Positions 25,775 through 33,994 of a DNA stretch of 64,000 nucleotides are shown piece by piece. Positions within the stretch are counted from its first letter, which is position 1. Each line of letters opens with the position of its first letter. The DNA lies in assembly GCA_019358855.1 (NCBI GenBank), contig JAHHII010000006.1, forward strand, positions 124,001 through 188,000. The letters are read 5' to 3'. Source of the DNA: Timaviella obliquedivisa GSE-PSE-MK23-08B (GTDB taxonomy: Bacteria > Cyanobacteriota > Cyanobacteriia > Elainellales > Elainellaceae). The notes under the pieces are model-generated. The model saw only the letters and a list, made by a program, of their open reading frames with translations. It was not told the origin of the DNA and ran no database searches. The position numbers and the translations under genes are program-made.

Positions 25775-26491
25775 TTATCCTTGACGGTTTACCACCTGCT
25801 GAAGTTCGTCGGCTAAGCCCGACTCTTGAACACAAACCGCATAAAGCTGAACAGAGCTTAGACCTGGGATTGTCTGCTGGGCTTGAGTGATAGACATTCC
25901 TGGAGTACTGCAAAAGTTAGAAACAACCTGACCGTACTGTTCAGTCGTACCGACCAAGTTTGTCAAATTATTGGTGCTTTCCAAGGTAGGGACGAGTCGT
26001 CCAATGATTTGGTCTGCCAGAAGAGTAGTCGATTCGGGCGAAGCGATCGGGATGAGACTGCTACGGGCGATCGCAGTTTGCACAGCGTTCTTTAACGTTG
26101 CTGCGCCATTAGGACTCGTCAAAAAGGACACCATCATTTCGGGGCTAATGCTGGGGTTGCCTGCAATCACCGTCTTCAGCCCAACTAAGCCAACCGCCGC
26201 TGCCACATCTGAAACGGTGCTCAGATAGTTGTCATAGGGAACCGCCGCCTTCGGTTCGCCATTGGCACACAGCACCGAACCATCGGCTTGAGCCCCTGCT
26301 GCCAGGTCAACGCCGCCTTGCTCTCGACAAGCATTCAGCGTAGTCTTGATATCCGGAGAAAACATCATCATCAGCTTTTGCAGAGCCGGGGAAGAGTTGG
26401 CTTGGGGCGGCTCAGCGGCTACAGCCGGGAACAAACCACCCAAAAATAGAAAACCACAGAGCCCTAAAGCCGAAGAAATCCGTTGATTCAT
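25775..26491 (-). CDS. Secreted protein, unknown
   Basis: 238 residues with a clear Sec signal (ISSALGLCGFLFLGGLFPAV followed by AAE). The mature part is helical with four Cys (TLNACREQGG, VLCANGEP, SNFCSTPG, YAVCVQESG) that could form two disulfides in the periplasm. I do not recognise the family. ATG at 26491, 32 bp downstream of the SRPBCC gene's stop on the same strand, so the two are likely co-transcribed. Confidence 0.65.
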   Translation of the reverse strand: MNQRISSALGLCGFLFLGGLFPAVAAEPPQANSSPALQKLMMMFSPDIKTTLNACREQGGVDLAAGAQADGSVLCANGEPKAAVPYDNYLSTVSDVAAAVGLVGLKTVIAGNPSISPEMMVSFLTSPNGAATLKNAVQTAIARSSLIPIASPESTTLLADQIIGRLVPTLESTNNLTNLVGTTEQYGQVVSNFCSTPGMSITQAQQTIPGLSSVQLYAVCVQESGLADELQQVVNRQG

Positions 26492-26523
26492 ATAATTAAT
26501 GTCTACTCGCTAGGTACTGGCTG

Positions 26524-27096
26524 CTACTGTCTACAAATGACTTGCCGCATTGTCCGCATATTAGCAGGTAAATCTAGACGCATGGCTTGCTGAATGACGG
26601 AGGAAGGCACAGGAATGTTAGGAGTTGCGGCAACAGAGTAAGTCAGCAAAGTTCCTGCATAATAGTCTTGCAAATTTAGGGAGGCTGTAAAGTCTGAAAA
26701 ACTGCCCCTCTCCAGACAAAACTGAATCTGTTGCCAGGAATTTTGCTGGGCAGTTTCAACCACTTTCAGATAAATTTCGACCTGAACGCTTAACATCCAA
26801 AAAGCTTTACTAGCTACTTGGTAAAGCCTTTTGGGGTTGCGAGCGCAGTCGCCTAAAATGTCACTTTGAATTAAGTCGGGGAAAAACTGTACCCAGCGAG
26901 GATAGTCAGTGACTTGCTGCCAAACACAGGCACGCGACAAAGGAACATACATTTGAGCGGTTACGGCTGCCCCCCAGGCAGAGTGCGATCGCGTGGTTAA
27001 TAAGACCTCACCCTCCAGTAAGCAGGCTTGTTTTTTTTGATTCGACCCAGTTGTGAGGTCATAGGAAGTTAATAAAGCTACAGTTCCATTGGTCAT
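26524..27096 (-). CDS. SRPBCC superfamily protein (cyclase/dehydrase-like)
   Basis: 190 residues. AQMYVPLSRACVWQQVTDYP and RWVQFFPDLIQSDILGD are the typical first strand, helix and loop of START/SRPBCC proteins (W..VxDY..W..F.P). The middle FSDFTASLNLQDYYAGTLLTYS gives the sheet, and the final part is a long helix (VIQQAMRLDLPANMRTMRQV). It could bind a lipid, quinone or pigment; the ligand is unknown. ATG at 27096, near the start of a 485-bp upstream region. Confidence 0.75.
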   Translation of the reverse strand: MTNGTVALLTSYDLTTGSNQKKQACLLEGEVLLTTRSHSAWGAAVTAQMYVPLSRACVWQQVTDYPRWVQFFPDLIQSDILGDCARNPKRLYQVASKAFWMLSVQVEIYLKVVETAQQNSWQQIQFCLERGSFSDFTASLNLQDYYAGTLLTYSVAATPNIPVPSSVIQQAMRLDLPANMRTMRQVICRQ

Positions 27097-27221
27097 TCTT
27101 TAGCGGCTCCTCATCACATTACCCATGGACGCGGTTGTAGCGTCCCTATGTATAGCAACCTCAGTAGAGACACTCAAACTTTTTTGAGTTAATTTACAAA
27201 TCCTGCTCTTGGCTCACGGGT

Positions 27222-27235
27222 GTATAAACACATAC
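27222..27235. promoter_or_regulatory. Candidate NtcA site in a 485-bp spacer
   Basis: The spacer 27097-27581 has no gene. GTA-N8-TAC at 27222-27235 matches the NtcA consensus, and TAAATT at 27257-27262 lies 21 bases further on, the right spacing for a class II NtcA promoter in the plus direction. CTACGTAA (27235-27242) and TTACGTAG (27261-27268) form an inverted repeat across the -10. A single GTAN8TAC is expected by chance many times per window, so this is a weak call. Confidence 0.3.
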
Positions 27236-27581
27236 TACGTAAATAAATGATATTTGTAAATTACGTAGAATTTTCAGTTGTCAAAAGCAGAAAACATGTG
27301 CAGTCCTCTGATGCATCTTTGTTCGTTATAGCCTCAAGCTGTCTGCTCAATAAAAATGTTCTGTTTAGCTCTGATAAAGATTTGACAAATACTTGAGCAA
27401 GAGCGCTAAGTTAGCAACCCCTTGAGATGCTTACTCTGGGACTGGCTGCTTGATTTACTTGCTTTTAGATTCAGTTGCCTGGGTCAATCTGGGTTAATCT
27501 GTCTACTTTGTCCTCCCAGAATTGCGCTCTCATGCCACAATTAGTTTCGACTCTTTCAGTTTATGTAGAGGCAAAAAGTCT

Positions 27582-27764
27582 GTGAGGCGTTCTCCTAACC
27601 TGGCTCTAACTATCTTTTTATATGTTGCGGGTATCTTGCTGGTACTTATGGCAGCGGTGCTGTTAATTCAAACTTTTGCAAAAGTAACCATTCCGACAAC
27701 AGCAATTGGGGCACTGGTATTGCTAGCAGTGGGGGCAGGCATCTTAGCAGGGGTGCGTCGATGA
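27582..27764 (+). CDS. 60-aa two-helix membrane protein (first of a tandem pair)
   Basis: From the GTG at 27582 (RSPNLALTIFLYVAGILLVL) the protein has 60 residues and two hydrophobic helices (about 7-28 and 37-55), ending GILAGVRR. AGAGG lies about 12 bases upstream. An earlier ATG at 27522 would add 20 unlikely residues. The next gene encodes another 60-aa two-helix protein ending GTRR with a matching VGAG motif, so the two appear paralogous. Confidence 0.5.
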   Translation: MRRSPNLALTIFLYVAGILLVLMAAVLLIQTFAKVTIPTTAIGALVLLAVGAGILAGVRR

Positions 27765-27836
27765 TAGAAGCCAGAAGAAGATCGTTTTGAGGACAGCCAA
27801 CCTAAGAATTAGCGAATTGTCTTAGAGTAGATAGCA

Positions 27837-28019
27837 ATGAAGCGACAGATTAGACCTGCGACAACTGTGTTTTTGACCATCCTCTGTATCGCCATTGTGA
27901 CATGGGTATTGAGGGGGGCTGGGTTCTTAACTTTTTTGCCAGGGGGAGTTTTGTGGATGCTAATTTTTATGACGGTTGGTGCTGGGGTATTTAGTGCAAT
28001 TCAGGGAACAAGGCGGTAA
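27837..28019 (+). CDS. 60-aa two-helix membrane protein (second of a tandem pair)
   Basis: 60 residues: a basic start MKRQIRPAT, a helix VFLTILCIAIVTWVLRG, a loop FLTFLPGG, and a second helix VLWMLIFMTVGAGVFSAI with a basic tail. The same length, topology and VGAG.../RR ending as the preceding gene suggest duplication. The stop is 5 bp before the ATG of the following gene (28025), so the two are translated from one message. Function unknown. Confidence 0.55.
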   Translation: MKRQIRPATTVFLTILCIAIVTWVLRGAGFLTFLPGGVLWMLIFMTVGAGVFSAIQGTRR

Positions 28020-28024
28020 GCAAG

Positions 28025-28411
28025 ATGGCAAGACCTGTTGTCAGAGTAACGCTAGAAGAAATTGAGCAATATCGCACTGAGTTAGCAGACGACCCGATCG
28101 CCCTCAGAGCATTAGAGATGATTGAAGACTGCGAAGGTGATTTAGAGGATGCGGCGATCGCCCTCGCCTTGCATGTGGGTCAAGAGCCTGATCAGTCGGA
28201 TAACTGGCTTGACGGGGTTGCTAAGCGCTGGCGGGTTTCGCTGTGCAGTGGTGAACTTAAAGAGAATTTGCTGGCGGGATCAGTGGCTCAGGCGGTGCGA
28301 TCGCTTTCTACTGATACAATGTTGCCTTCTGCCCTAGCTACGCCGATCGCCCTCTATGTCCTAAAAACTGGCGTAGAAGCCTTTTGCCAACCACTTCAGG
28401 AAAAGCTCTAA
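28025..28411 (+). CDS. Conserved soluble protein, unknown
   Basis: 128 residues, acidic N-terminal half (VTLEEIEQYRTELADDPIAL, then EMIEDCEGDLEDAAIALAL), helical throughout, no membrane segment or signal. It follows the second 60-aa membrane protein by 5 bp, which suggests a functional link with the membrane pair. I recognise the sequence style as a conserved cyanobacterial hypothetical but can assign no role. ATG at 28025. Confidence 0.65.
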   Translation: MARPVVRVTLEEIEQYRTELADDPIALRALEMIEDCEGDLEDAAIALALHVGQEPDQSDNWLDGVAKRWRVSLCSGELKENLLAGSVAQAVRSLSTDTMLPSALATPIALYVLKTGVEAFCQPLQEKL

Positions 28412-28466
28412 GTTCTGAACAAAGATCTTTTATGATTCCTGCTTCATGCATCCATTGGGCTTCCGA

Positions 28467-28769
28467 ATGAATCAGCCTTTATCTCCAAATTCTCAAGTTC
28501 GTGCTCACGTCTTTATCTCTGGCAAAGTTCAGGGGGTCGGTTATCGTGCCTCTGCCTGGGATATGGCAGTTCTTTTACACATTAATGGCTGGGTGCGTAA
28601 CCTGCACGATGGGAGAGTAGAAGCCATTTTTGAAGGTTCTCCTAACGCTATTGAAGAGATGATGCGCTGGTGCCACCAGGGTTCACCCGTTGCGCAAGTG
28701 AGCCAGGTTACGGTGGAATACGAATTTGCCGAAGGACTCAAAGGGTTTGAGGTAGAGCGGACGCGCTGA
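28467..28769 (+). CDS. acyP: Acylphosphatase
   Basis: About 100 residues. Motifs VRAHVFISGKVQGVGYRASA (phosphate loop with catalytic Arg in GYRAS) and INGWVRNLHDGRVEAIFEG (catalytic Asn in NGWVRN) are complete. It hydrolyses acyl phosphates such as acetyl phosphate or 1,3-bisphosphoglycerate in the cytoplasm. The ATG at 28467 gives the family length; one at 28446 would add seven residues. No obvious Shine-Dalgarno is present for either. Confidence 0.92.
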   Translation: MNQPLSPNSQVRAHVFISGKVQGVGYRASAWDMAVLLHINGWVRNLHDGRVEAIFEGSPNAIEEMMRWCHQGSPVAQVSQVTVEYEFAEGLKGFEVERTR

Positions 28770-28918
28770 CTAGTAAAACGACTCAGCGGGAACAAAGGAC
28801 AAAACACAAGGAGTCATCCAAGTTGTAAAGTGAATAGTGATTAGTGATCTCAGCGATCGCCAGATCTTCAAGAATATCTGGGCAACCTATACCCAATCCC
28901 TCCCTCACCGTTCTCATT

Positions 28919-30298
28919 ATGGATTCTCTTCCTCCTACTCAATCCGCTCAGGTTCGGCAAACTCGCCAGCAGTTTGTTAACCCAGAGGATTATCTTTCAT
29001 ACGAGCTAGGTAAAGCAGTACGAGAATTGCCGCCGCTCTATACGCGGGTGCTGGCAGGAACCTTGACAGCAATTGTGATGGGGACGATTGGCTGGGCGTA
29101 TCTGAGTAAAATTGATGAGGTGGCAGTCGCCCAGGGCGAAATTATTCCGACATCGCAAATTCGTCCAGTGCGGGCATTAGAGGGTGGGGTGATTAGCGAG
29201 ATCAAAGTTAAAGAGGGCGATCGGGTGAAACAGGGCGATGTGCTGATTAAGCAAGACCCCGCTCTATCGAAAACAGAAGTCGATCGCATCCAGCAAAATG
29301 TTGCCCTTGTCCGGCAAGACGTGGCTCGGCTAGACGCAGAAAGCAAAGGCAATAGCAGCAGTGGTTCCGCCATTCAAGATCAGTTGATTGCCTCACGCCT
29401 ACGCGAATTTGACACCCGCCAAGCCGCGGCTAATGCCGATACCCAACGTCAAGTTGCAGTAATCGGCGAGGCAAGAGCTAGATTAGCTCGTCTTCAAGAA
29501 AATTTGAATAGCGCTAGGGCAACGATGATCAATGCTCAAGAAAGAGAATCTAGCCTGCGTCAATTGGTTGAGCAAGAAGGCGCAGTTCCCCGATTTGACT
29601 ATCTGCAAGCCAAAGATCAGTTAACTGAGGCGCAAAACCAAATTTTTTCTTTAGAGCAAGATATCGTAGCGCAGCAGCAGTCAATTCAACAGGCACAGCA
29701 ATCCTACACAGGAGCGCAGCAGTCGGCAAATCGCTTAAGCTCGGAGCGCCAAAGCGAGATTTTGACTCAAATGAACCAGCGGCGGCAAGATTTGACTGAG
29801 TTGGAAGGTCAACTGAATCAGGCTCAGGTGAGGGCAAAAGGACAGGTTATTGTGGCTCCTATCTCAGGAAAAATCTACAATATCCAAACGAGTCTGGCTG
29901 AACGAACCATTGCGCCGGGTCAAGACCTGCTCTCCATTCTGCCCGATAGCCACGACCTGTTGGTAGAAGCAAAAGTTTTGAACCGCGACATTGGATTTAT
30001 TAAAGAAGGGATGCGAGTTAAGGTAAAAGTTGCAACATTCCCATTTCAAGAGTTTGGAACGATCGACGGAGAGGTTGTAAGACTTACTCCGAACGCAACT
30101 CTGGATAAGGATTTAGGTTTGGTCTACACTGTTCGAGTGATGTTAAAGCGCAAGACAATTAACGTTGAAGGGAAAGACGTTGAGCTAACTCCAGGAATGG
30201 CGGTTACTGCGGAAGTCGTGACGAGAAAGCGATCGATTTTAACGTTTATGTTAGAACCCATTACGCGACGGTTTAGTGAAGCGTTGACAGAACGGTAA
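28919..30298 (+). CDS. HlyD-family periplasmic adaptor (membrane fusion protein)
   Basis: About 460 residues from the ATG at 28919 (MDSLPPTQSAQVRQ); the frame extends upstream to 28844, but those 25 residues are not typical. One membrane helix lies at about 43-62, then a biotinyl-lipoyl half-motif (QIRPVRALEGGVISEIKVKE), long coiled coils (about 110-300), the second half-motif VIVAPISGKIYNIQTSLAE, and a beta-barrel near LVEAKVLNRDIGFIKEGMRV. This is the type I secretion adaptor shape. No ABC exporter or TolC gene is adjacent. Confidence 0.9.
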   Translation: MDSLPPTQSAQVRQTRQQFVNPEDYLSYELGKAVRELPPLYTRVLAGTLTAIVMGTIGWAYLSKIDEVAVAQGEIIPTSQIRPVRALEGGVISEIKVKEGDRVKQGDVLIKQDPALSKTEVDRIQQNVALVRQDVARLDAESKGNSSSGSAIQDQLIASRLREFDTRQAAANADTQRQVAVIGEARARLARLQENLNSARATMINAQERESSLRQLVEQEGAVPRFDYLQAKDQLTEAQNQIFSLEQDIVAQQQSIQQAQQSYTGAQQSANRLSSERQSEILTQMNQRRQDLTELEGQLNQAQVRAKGQVIVAPISGKIYNIQTSLAERTIAPGQDLLSILPDSHDLLVEAKVLNRDIGFIKEGMRVKVKVATFPFQEFGTIDGEVVRLTPNATLDKDLGLVYTVRVMLKRKTINVEGKDVELTPGMAVTAEVVTRKRSILTFMLEPITRRFSEALTER

Positions 30299-30557
30299 CA
30301 AGGGGATAAGTTTTTGGGGATAGAAATTTAGTCTTGACCTTAACCAATTCTAAGGATAGGATTTGTATCAGTTCACTGGAATGTTGATATGTCTACACAG
30401 CAGCAATCTCTACGTCAGTTCTCTACCCAAGCACTTGGGCTAGGGCTGCTGCTGCCCGTAGGGCATTAATAATTTTCACCCTAATATAAGCGATCGCCTT
30501 GACCTCCTCTCACTCTTAAACGAAGCCTAGTCACGAGAGAGGTTTATCTAGTTTTTC

Positions 30558-30664
30558 AAACACTGTTGAATAGAAGCATGAACCGATTCAAAGCCCCTTT
30601 CTTTTAGGAAAAGGGTTGGGGGAGAGGTCTATCTAACTTCGTTTCATACAGTGATTCAGCAGTT
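30558..30664 (+). repeat. Dispersed CCCCTTTC repeat copy
   Basis: Begins near CTGTTGAATAGAAGCATGAA, has the core CAAAGCCCCTTTCTTTTAGG and GGGGGAGAGGTC, and ends GATTCAGCAG, roughly inverse to the start (CTGTTGAAT against CTGCTGAAT). It lies in the 407-bp spacer between the HlyD gene and the leuA leader. The boundaries are approximate. Confidence 0.55.
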
Positions 30665-30705
30665 CTGTTTTTTGTAGTTCTAGTGTTTACCTTTCGGAGA
30701 CTTTT

Positions 30706-30858
30706 ATGCAACGTCATCTTAGTTTTGCTGCGCTGCTACGACTCATTATGGGTTGTCAGGTTTGGTCTGTGCGACAACCTGATAGCCCTGATTGCATTGC
30801 GTCGCATTTTCATCCGCATCGCCATTACTATTTACAAAGGACACGATCAGAATGTTAA
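30706..30858 (+). promoter_or_regulatory. leuA leader ORF (50 codons) overlapping the leuA start
   Basis: ATG at 30706 has GGAGA five bases upstream. The ORF runs MQRHLSFAALLRLIMG... to TAA at 30856-30858, so its stop overlaps the leuA ATG region (30852), allowing translational coupling. Four of its first 13 residues are Leu (codons CTT, CTG, CTA, CTC), placed just before a 13-bp hairpin. The arrangement resembles a transcription-attenuation leader peptide, but no family match is known to me. Confidence 0.45.
30750..30810 (+). promoter_or_regulatory. leuA leader hairpins
   Basis: 30750-30762 pairs with 30776-30788 over 13 bp (two G-U pairs) around a 13-nt loop. TGCGAC in that loop (30770-30775) can instead pair with GTCGCA (30801-30806), which is followed by TTTT (30807-30810). 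The two stems together would form a pseudoknot, or they compete. This is consistent with an attenuator but is only a structural reading. Confidence 0.45.
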
Positions 30859-32546
30859 CCAATCCAACGACCAAATACTGCGCTTTTCCTCCCATCCATT
30901 TGCCCGATCGCACCTGGACTTCTCAAACGATTACCCATTCTCCTATCTGGCTCAGTACCGACTTGCGGGATGGAAATCAGGCGTTAATTGAACCGATGAA
31001 TGTTCAACAAAAATTGCGATTGTTTCAGCTTTTAATTGACATTGGGTTCCAAGAAATTGAAGTAGGGTTTCCTTCCGCTTCTCAGACCGATTTTGATTTT
31101 GTGCGATCGCTCATTACTAATAATTTAATTCCTGAGCATGTCACCATTCAAGTTTTAACGCCTGCTCGTGAAGGATTAATCCGTCGCACTTTTGAATCAT
31201 TGCAGGGTGCAAAGCGGGCGATCGTTCATCTTTATAATGCCACCTGTCCCACTTTTCGACGCATTGTTTTTGGACTCGATCGTGCCGGAACGGTTGCCTT
31301 AGCGACTTCTGCGGCTCGGCTTTGCAACGAACTGGCTGCCCAAAAACCTGAAACAGTTTGGCATTTTGAATACTCGCCCGAAACCTTTACGACGACAGAG
31401 TTAGACTTTGCCAAAACAATCTGCGATGCGGTTTTAGACGTTTGGCAACCCACGCCACAACACAAAGCGATCATTAATCTTCCTGCGACAGTAGAGGTTG
31501 CAACGCCCAACGTTTTTGCAGACCAAGTGGAATGGATGCATCGTCATTTGGCGCGGCGAGATGCTGTTGTCTTAAGTGTCCATCCTCATAACGATCGCGG
31601 CTGTGGCATTGCGGCGGCAGAGTTAGCACAGATGGCGGGGGCCGATCGAGTGGAAGGCTGTTTGTTTGGCAACGGCGAACGAACAGGAAATGTAGATTTA
31701 GTGACGTTGGCGTTAAATCTTTATACTCAAGGCATTCATCCGGAGTTAGATTTTTCTAACATCAACACAGTAGCGCAAGTGGTCGAAGACTGTACTCAGC
31801 TTCCCATTCATCCCCGTCATCCCTACGTGGGTGACTTGGTCTTTACGGCGTTCTCAGGATCGCACCAAGATGCCATCAAAAAAGGGTTAGCGGTTCAGTC
31901 GGAGGGGGTTTGGGAAGTGCCCTACTTACCTATTGACCCGGCTGACATAGGGCGCAGCTACGAATCGGTGATTCGGGTTAACAGTCAATCAGGGAAGGGG
32001 GGAATTGCTTTTTTGTTAGAGCGAGATTATCACCTGATGTTGCCACGCCGATTGCAGATTGAGTTTAGCCGAGTGGTTCAGCAGGCAATGGATCACCGTG
32101 GGCAAGAAATGGATGCTGCCATTCTTTGGCAGTTATTTGAGCAAGAATATATTCTGTCAGAACCCTTTCAGTATCTTTCCCATCGTTTATTAGAAGTTGA
32201 GCGAAATGTGCAGACGATCGCAGCAACGCTGCAAGTTAATGGGCAACCCAGACAGATCAACGGGCAGGGAAATGGTCTAATTGATGCCTTTTTAGATGCA
32301 TTGAATTTGGGGATACGGATTGACCACTACGAAGAACACTCATTAAGCCAGGGCAGCGATGCCAGGGCGATCGCCTATGTAGAGATAGGTGGAGAGGGTT
32401 TTACTGGCTCGGTTTATGGAGTTGGAATTCATCTCAACATGATTACGGCTTCATTGCTAGCGGTTTTAAGCGGTGTCAACCGTGCGTTGAAGCAGGGAGG
32501 TGCTGAAGCTTTTTTGAAAAAGGTTGAGGCGATCGCTAGAGTCTAG
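30852..32546 (+). CDS. leuA: 2-isopropylmalate synthase, yeast/actinobacterial type
   Basis: About 564 residues from the ATG at 30852 ([14 protein letters not shown]), with AAAGGA upstream; the frame extends to 30792 but that start has no support. It condenses acetyl-CoA and 2-oxoisovalerate in leucine synthesis. Motifs: [17 protein letters not shown] (catalytic Arg/Asp), [32 protein letters not shown] and [20 protein letters not shown], then the C-terminal regulatory domain near the end. The [16 protein letters not shown]-terminus marks the long LeuA type of fungi and actinobacteria. An attenuator-like leader precedes it, and a strong hairpin follows. Confidence 0.95.
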   Translation: MLTNPTTKYCAFPPIHLPDRTWTSQTITHSPIWLSTDLRDGNQALIEPMNVQQKLRLFQLLIDIGFQEIEVGFPSASQTDFDFVRSLITNNLIPEHVTIQVLTPAREGLIRRTFESLQGAKRAIVHLYNATCPTFRRIVFGLDRAGTVALATSAARLCNELAAQKPETVWHFEYSPETFTTTELDFAKTICDAVLDVWQPTPQHKAIINLPATVEVATPNVFADQVEWMHRHLARRDAVVLSVHPHNDRGCGIAAAELAQMAGADRVEGCLFGNGERTGNVDLVTLALNLYTQGIHPELDFSNINTVAQVVEDCTQLPIHPRHPYVGDLVFTAFSGSHQDAIKKGLAVQSEGVWEVPYLPIDPADIGRSYESVIRVNSQSGKGGIAFLLERDYHLMLPRRLQIEFSRVVQQAMDHRGQEMDAAILWQLFEQEYILSEPFQYLSHRLLEVERNVQTIAATLQVNGQPRQINGQGNGLIDAFLDALNLGIRIDHYEEHSLSQGSDARAIAYVEIGGEGFTGSVYGVGIHLNMITASLLAVLSGVNRALKQGGAEAFLKKVEAIARV

Positions 32547-32589
32547 TTAATTTAGAACCCAGTTGATTTAGAACCCAGTTGATTTTACT

Positions 32590-32633
32590 GATGCGAGAAG
32601 CGATCGCTCTTGAGGGCGATCGCTTCTCGCATC
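32590..32633 (+). terminator. 18-bp perfect hairpin after leuA
   Basis: 32590-32607 and 32616-32633 are perfect inverted arms, each holding a GCGATCGC octamer, around an 8-nt loop. A second small hairpin AAGTC..GACTT follows at 32634-32648. No T-run follows, so termination is inferred from strength and position only. It stands 43 bp after the leuA stop. Confidence 0.5.
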
Positions 32634-32926
32634 AAGTCTTGAGGACTTCCAACATTAATTCTTAGCCTTGACTCTTTTTACTTTCTCATAACGATCAAAG
32701 TTTAATGAGTTGAGGTCATCTAAAGTGAGCGCACTCTGGTCATCAGTAAACCGTGTTAGGAAGAGCTTCTGTAGAATTAGATTTTCTGAGTGTTTTGTCT
32801 CGAGATGTAACAATTTTCAATTTCTGTTAACAAACGTTGCAGATACTTGATCCCCTTGCTAGTGTGTGCTTGTTGGAATTGATGTTGATTTGCAAAGTTG
32901 ATTCATGAACTAGGAGGTACGACCCA

Positions 32927-32953
32927 ATGATCACTCACATCTTTTGTTTGTAA
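32927..32953 (+). CDS. 8-codon ORF behind a strong Shine-Dalgarno
   Basis: TAGGAGGT (32911-32918) lies 8 bases before an ATG that opens MITHIFCL and a stop at 32951. The ORF sits in the 617-bp spacer 32547-33163 between leuA and an SDR gene. An inverted repeat CTCCAG..CTGGAG follows at about 32973-33002, and another, TCGAAAA..TTTTCGA, at 33105-33122. It could be a leader peptide, or the cut-off 5' end of a lost gene. Nothing else was recognised in the spacer. Confidence 0.35.
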   Translation: MITHIFCL

Positions 32954-33163
32954 AAAGCTTTCCTTTCTTCACTCCAGCCTGGCATTTCAAAATAACTGGA
33001 GCGAATGGAATGACAAACGTGTGATGAGACTTGCCCCGTCATTAAGTTCACTCGATTCTTAAAAGAATTAATCACTTGTTGCCCCCAACCTCAAGGATGT
33101 GAAGTCGAAAAATGATTTTCGATTAGCGCTGCATGATGAGATTCCAACTTGGAGATTTTAGGT

Positions 33164-33982
33164 ATGAATATTAAAGGAAAGACGGCGCTGGTGACAGGCG
33201 CGTCTCGCGGTATTGGACGGGCGATCGCCCTGGAGCTAGCTCAAAAAGGCGCAAAACGGCTGGTATTAGTGGCTCGCAACTATCAGCGCTTAGTCGAAGT
33301 TGCAGCTGAAATTGAGGCAATGGGAACTGAAGCAATTCCTCTAGTTTTAGATTTATCTGAACGGGTAGAAGTCAATATTGCGATCGCTCAAGCATGGCGA
33401 GATCATGGGCCCATCCATTTGTTAGTGAACTGTGCTGGCGTTGCTCATCAGTCGCCCTTTTTACAATCTCAATTACCGAATGTGCAAGAGGAAATCCTCA
33501 CGAATTTAATGGGCATGTACACGATGACGCGGCTGATTGCCCGACGAATGGCGGTACAGCAGCAAGGCACAATTGTGAATGTGTCTAGCTTAATGGGGAA
33601 AGTTGCTGCACCCACAATGGCAACGTATTCGGCGACCAAATTCGCCATTGTAGGATTCACCCAGGCATTACGAGGTGAACTGGCTGCGCACAATATTCGG
33701 GTTGTTTCTTTACTGCCTTCATTAACAGATACAGACATGGCACGTAATCTTCAATGGTTTCGGTGGGTTGTGCCCACAACCTCTCAGCAGGTGGCTGAAG
33801 CGCTAATAGCCGGACTTGAAAAAGGCTCGACTGAGATTTTGGTAGGCTGGCAAAGTCATTTAGCAGTACTGGGGAATCGGATGGTACCTGGATTGATGGA
33901 GCGGTTTTTGCAAATGGCGGCTCCGCTACTGCCCAAGCGTAAACCGATCTACCCAAGATACGGTCATGACAGCCTTTCGTGA
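33164..33982 (+). CDS. SDR family NAD(P)-dependent oxidoreductase (classical)
   Basis: About 272 residues from the ATG at 33164 (MNIKGKTALVTGASRGIG); the frame start at 33149 adds five residues. Motifs: TGASRGIGRAIALELA (cofactor), LLVNCAGVAH, VNVSSLMGK with catalytic Ser, YSATKFAIVGFTQALRGEL with Tyr and Lys, and PSLTDTDMARN. It resembles FabG-like or ketoreductase members with a C-terminal extension (EILVGWQSHLAVLGNRMVPG) reminiscent of membrane-associated SDRs. The substrate is unknown. A reversed CCCCTTTC repeat follows. Confidence 0.88.
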   Translation: MNIKGKTALVTGASRGIGRAIALELAQKGAKRLVLVARNYQRLVEVAAEIEAMGTEAIPLVLDLSERVEVNIAIAQAWRDHGPIHLLVNCAGVAHQSPFLQSQLPNVQEEILTNLMGMYTMTRLIARRMAVQQQGTIVNVSSLMGKVAAPTMATYSATKFAIVGFTQALRGELAAHNIRVVSLLPSLTDTDMARNLQWFRWVVPTTSQQVAEALIAGLEKGSTEILVGWQSHLAVLGNRMVPGLMERFLQMAAPLLPKRKPIYPRYGHDSLS

Positions 33983-33994
33983 GATGCTAGAGGA

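Noticed and set aside
28844-28918. Upstream extension of the HlyD gene
   Set aside because: The 25 residues do not look like a protein start; the ATG at 28919 fits the family.
30389-30469. 26-codon ORF MSTQQQSLRQFSTQALGLGL...
   Set aside because: The start looks protein-like, but there is no Shine-Dalgarno and no continuation in any frame; at best a relic of a lost gene.
30683-30991. Leu-rich frame overlapping the leuA leader
   Set aside because: It overlaps the leuA coding start in another frame and starts at a GTG without a ribosome-binding site; the 30706 ORF is better supported.
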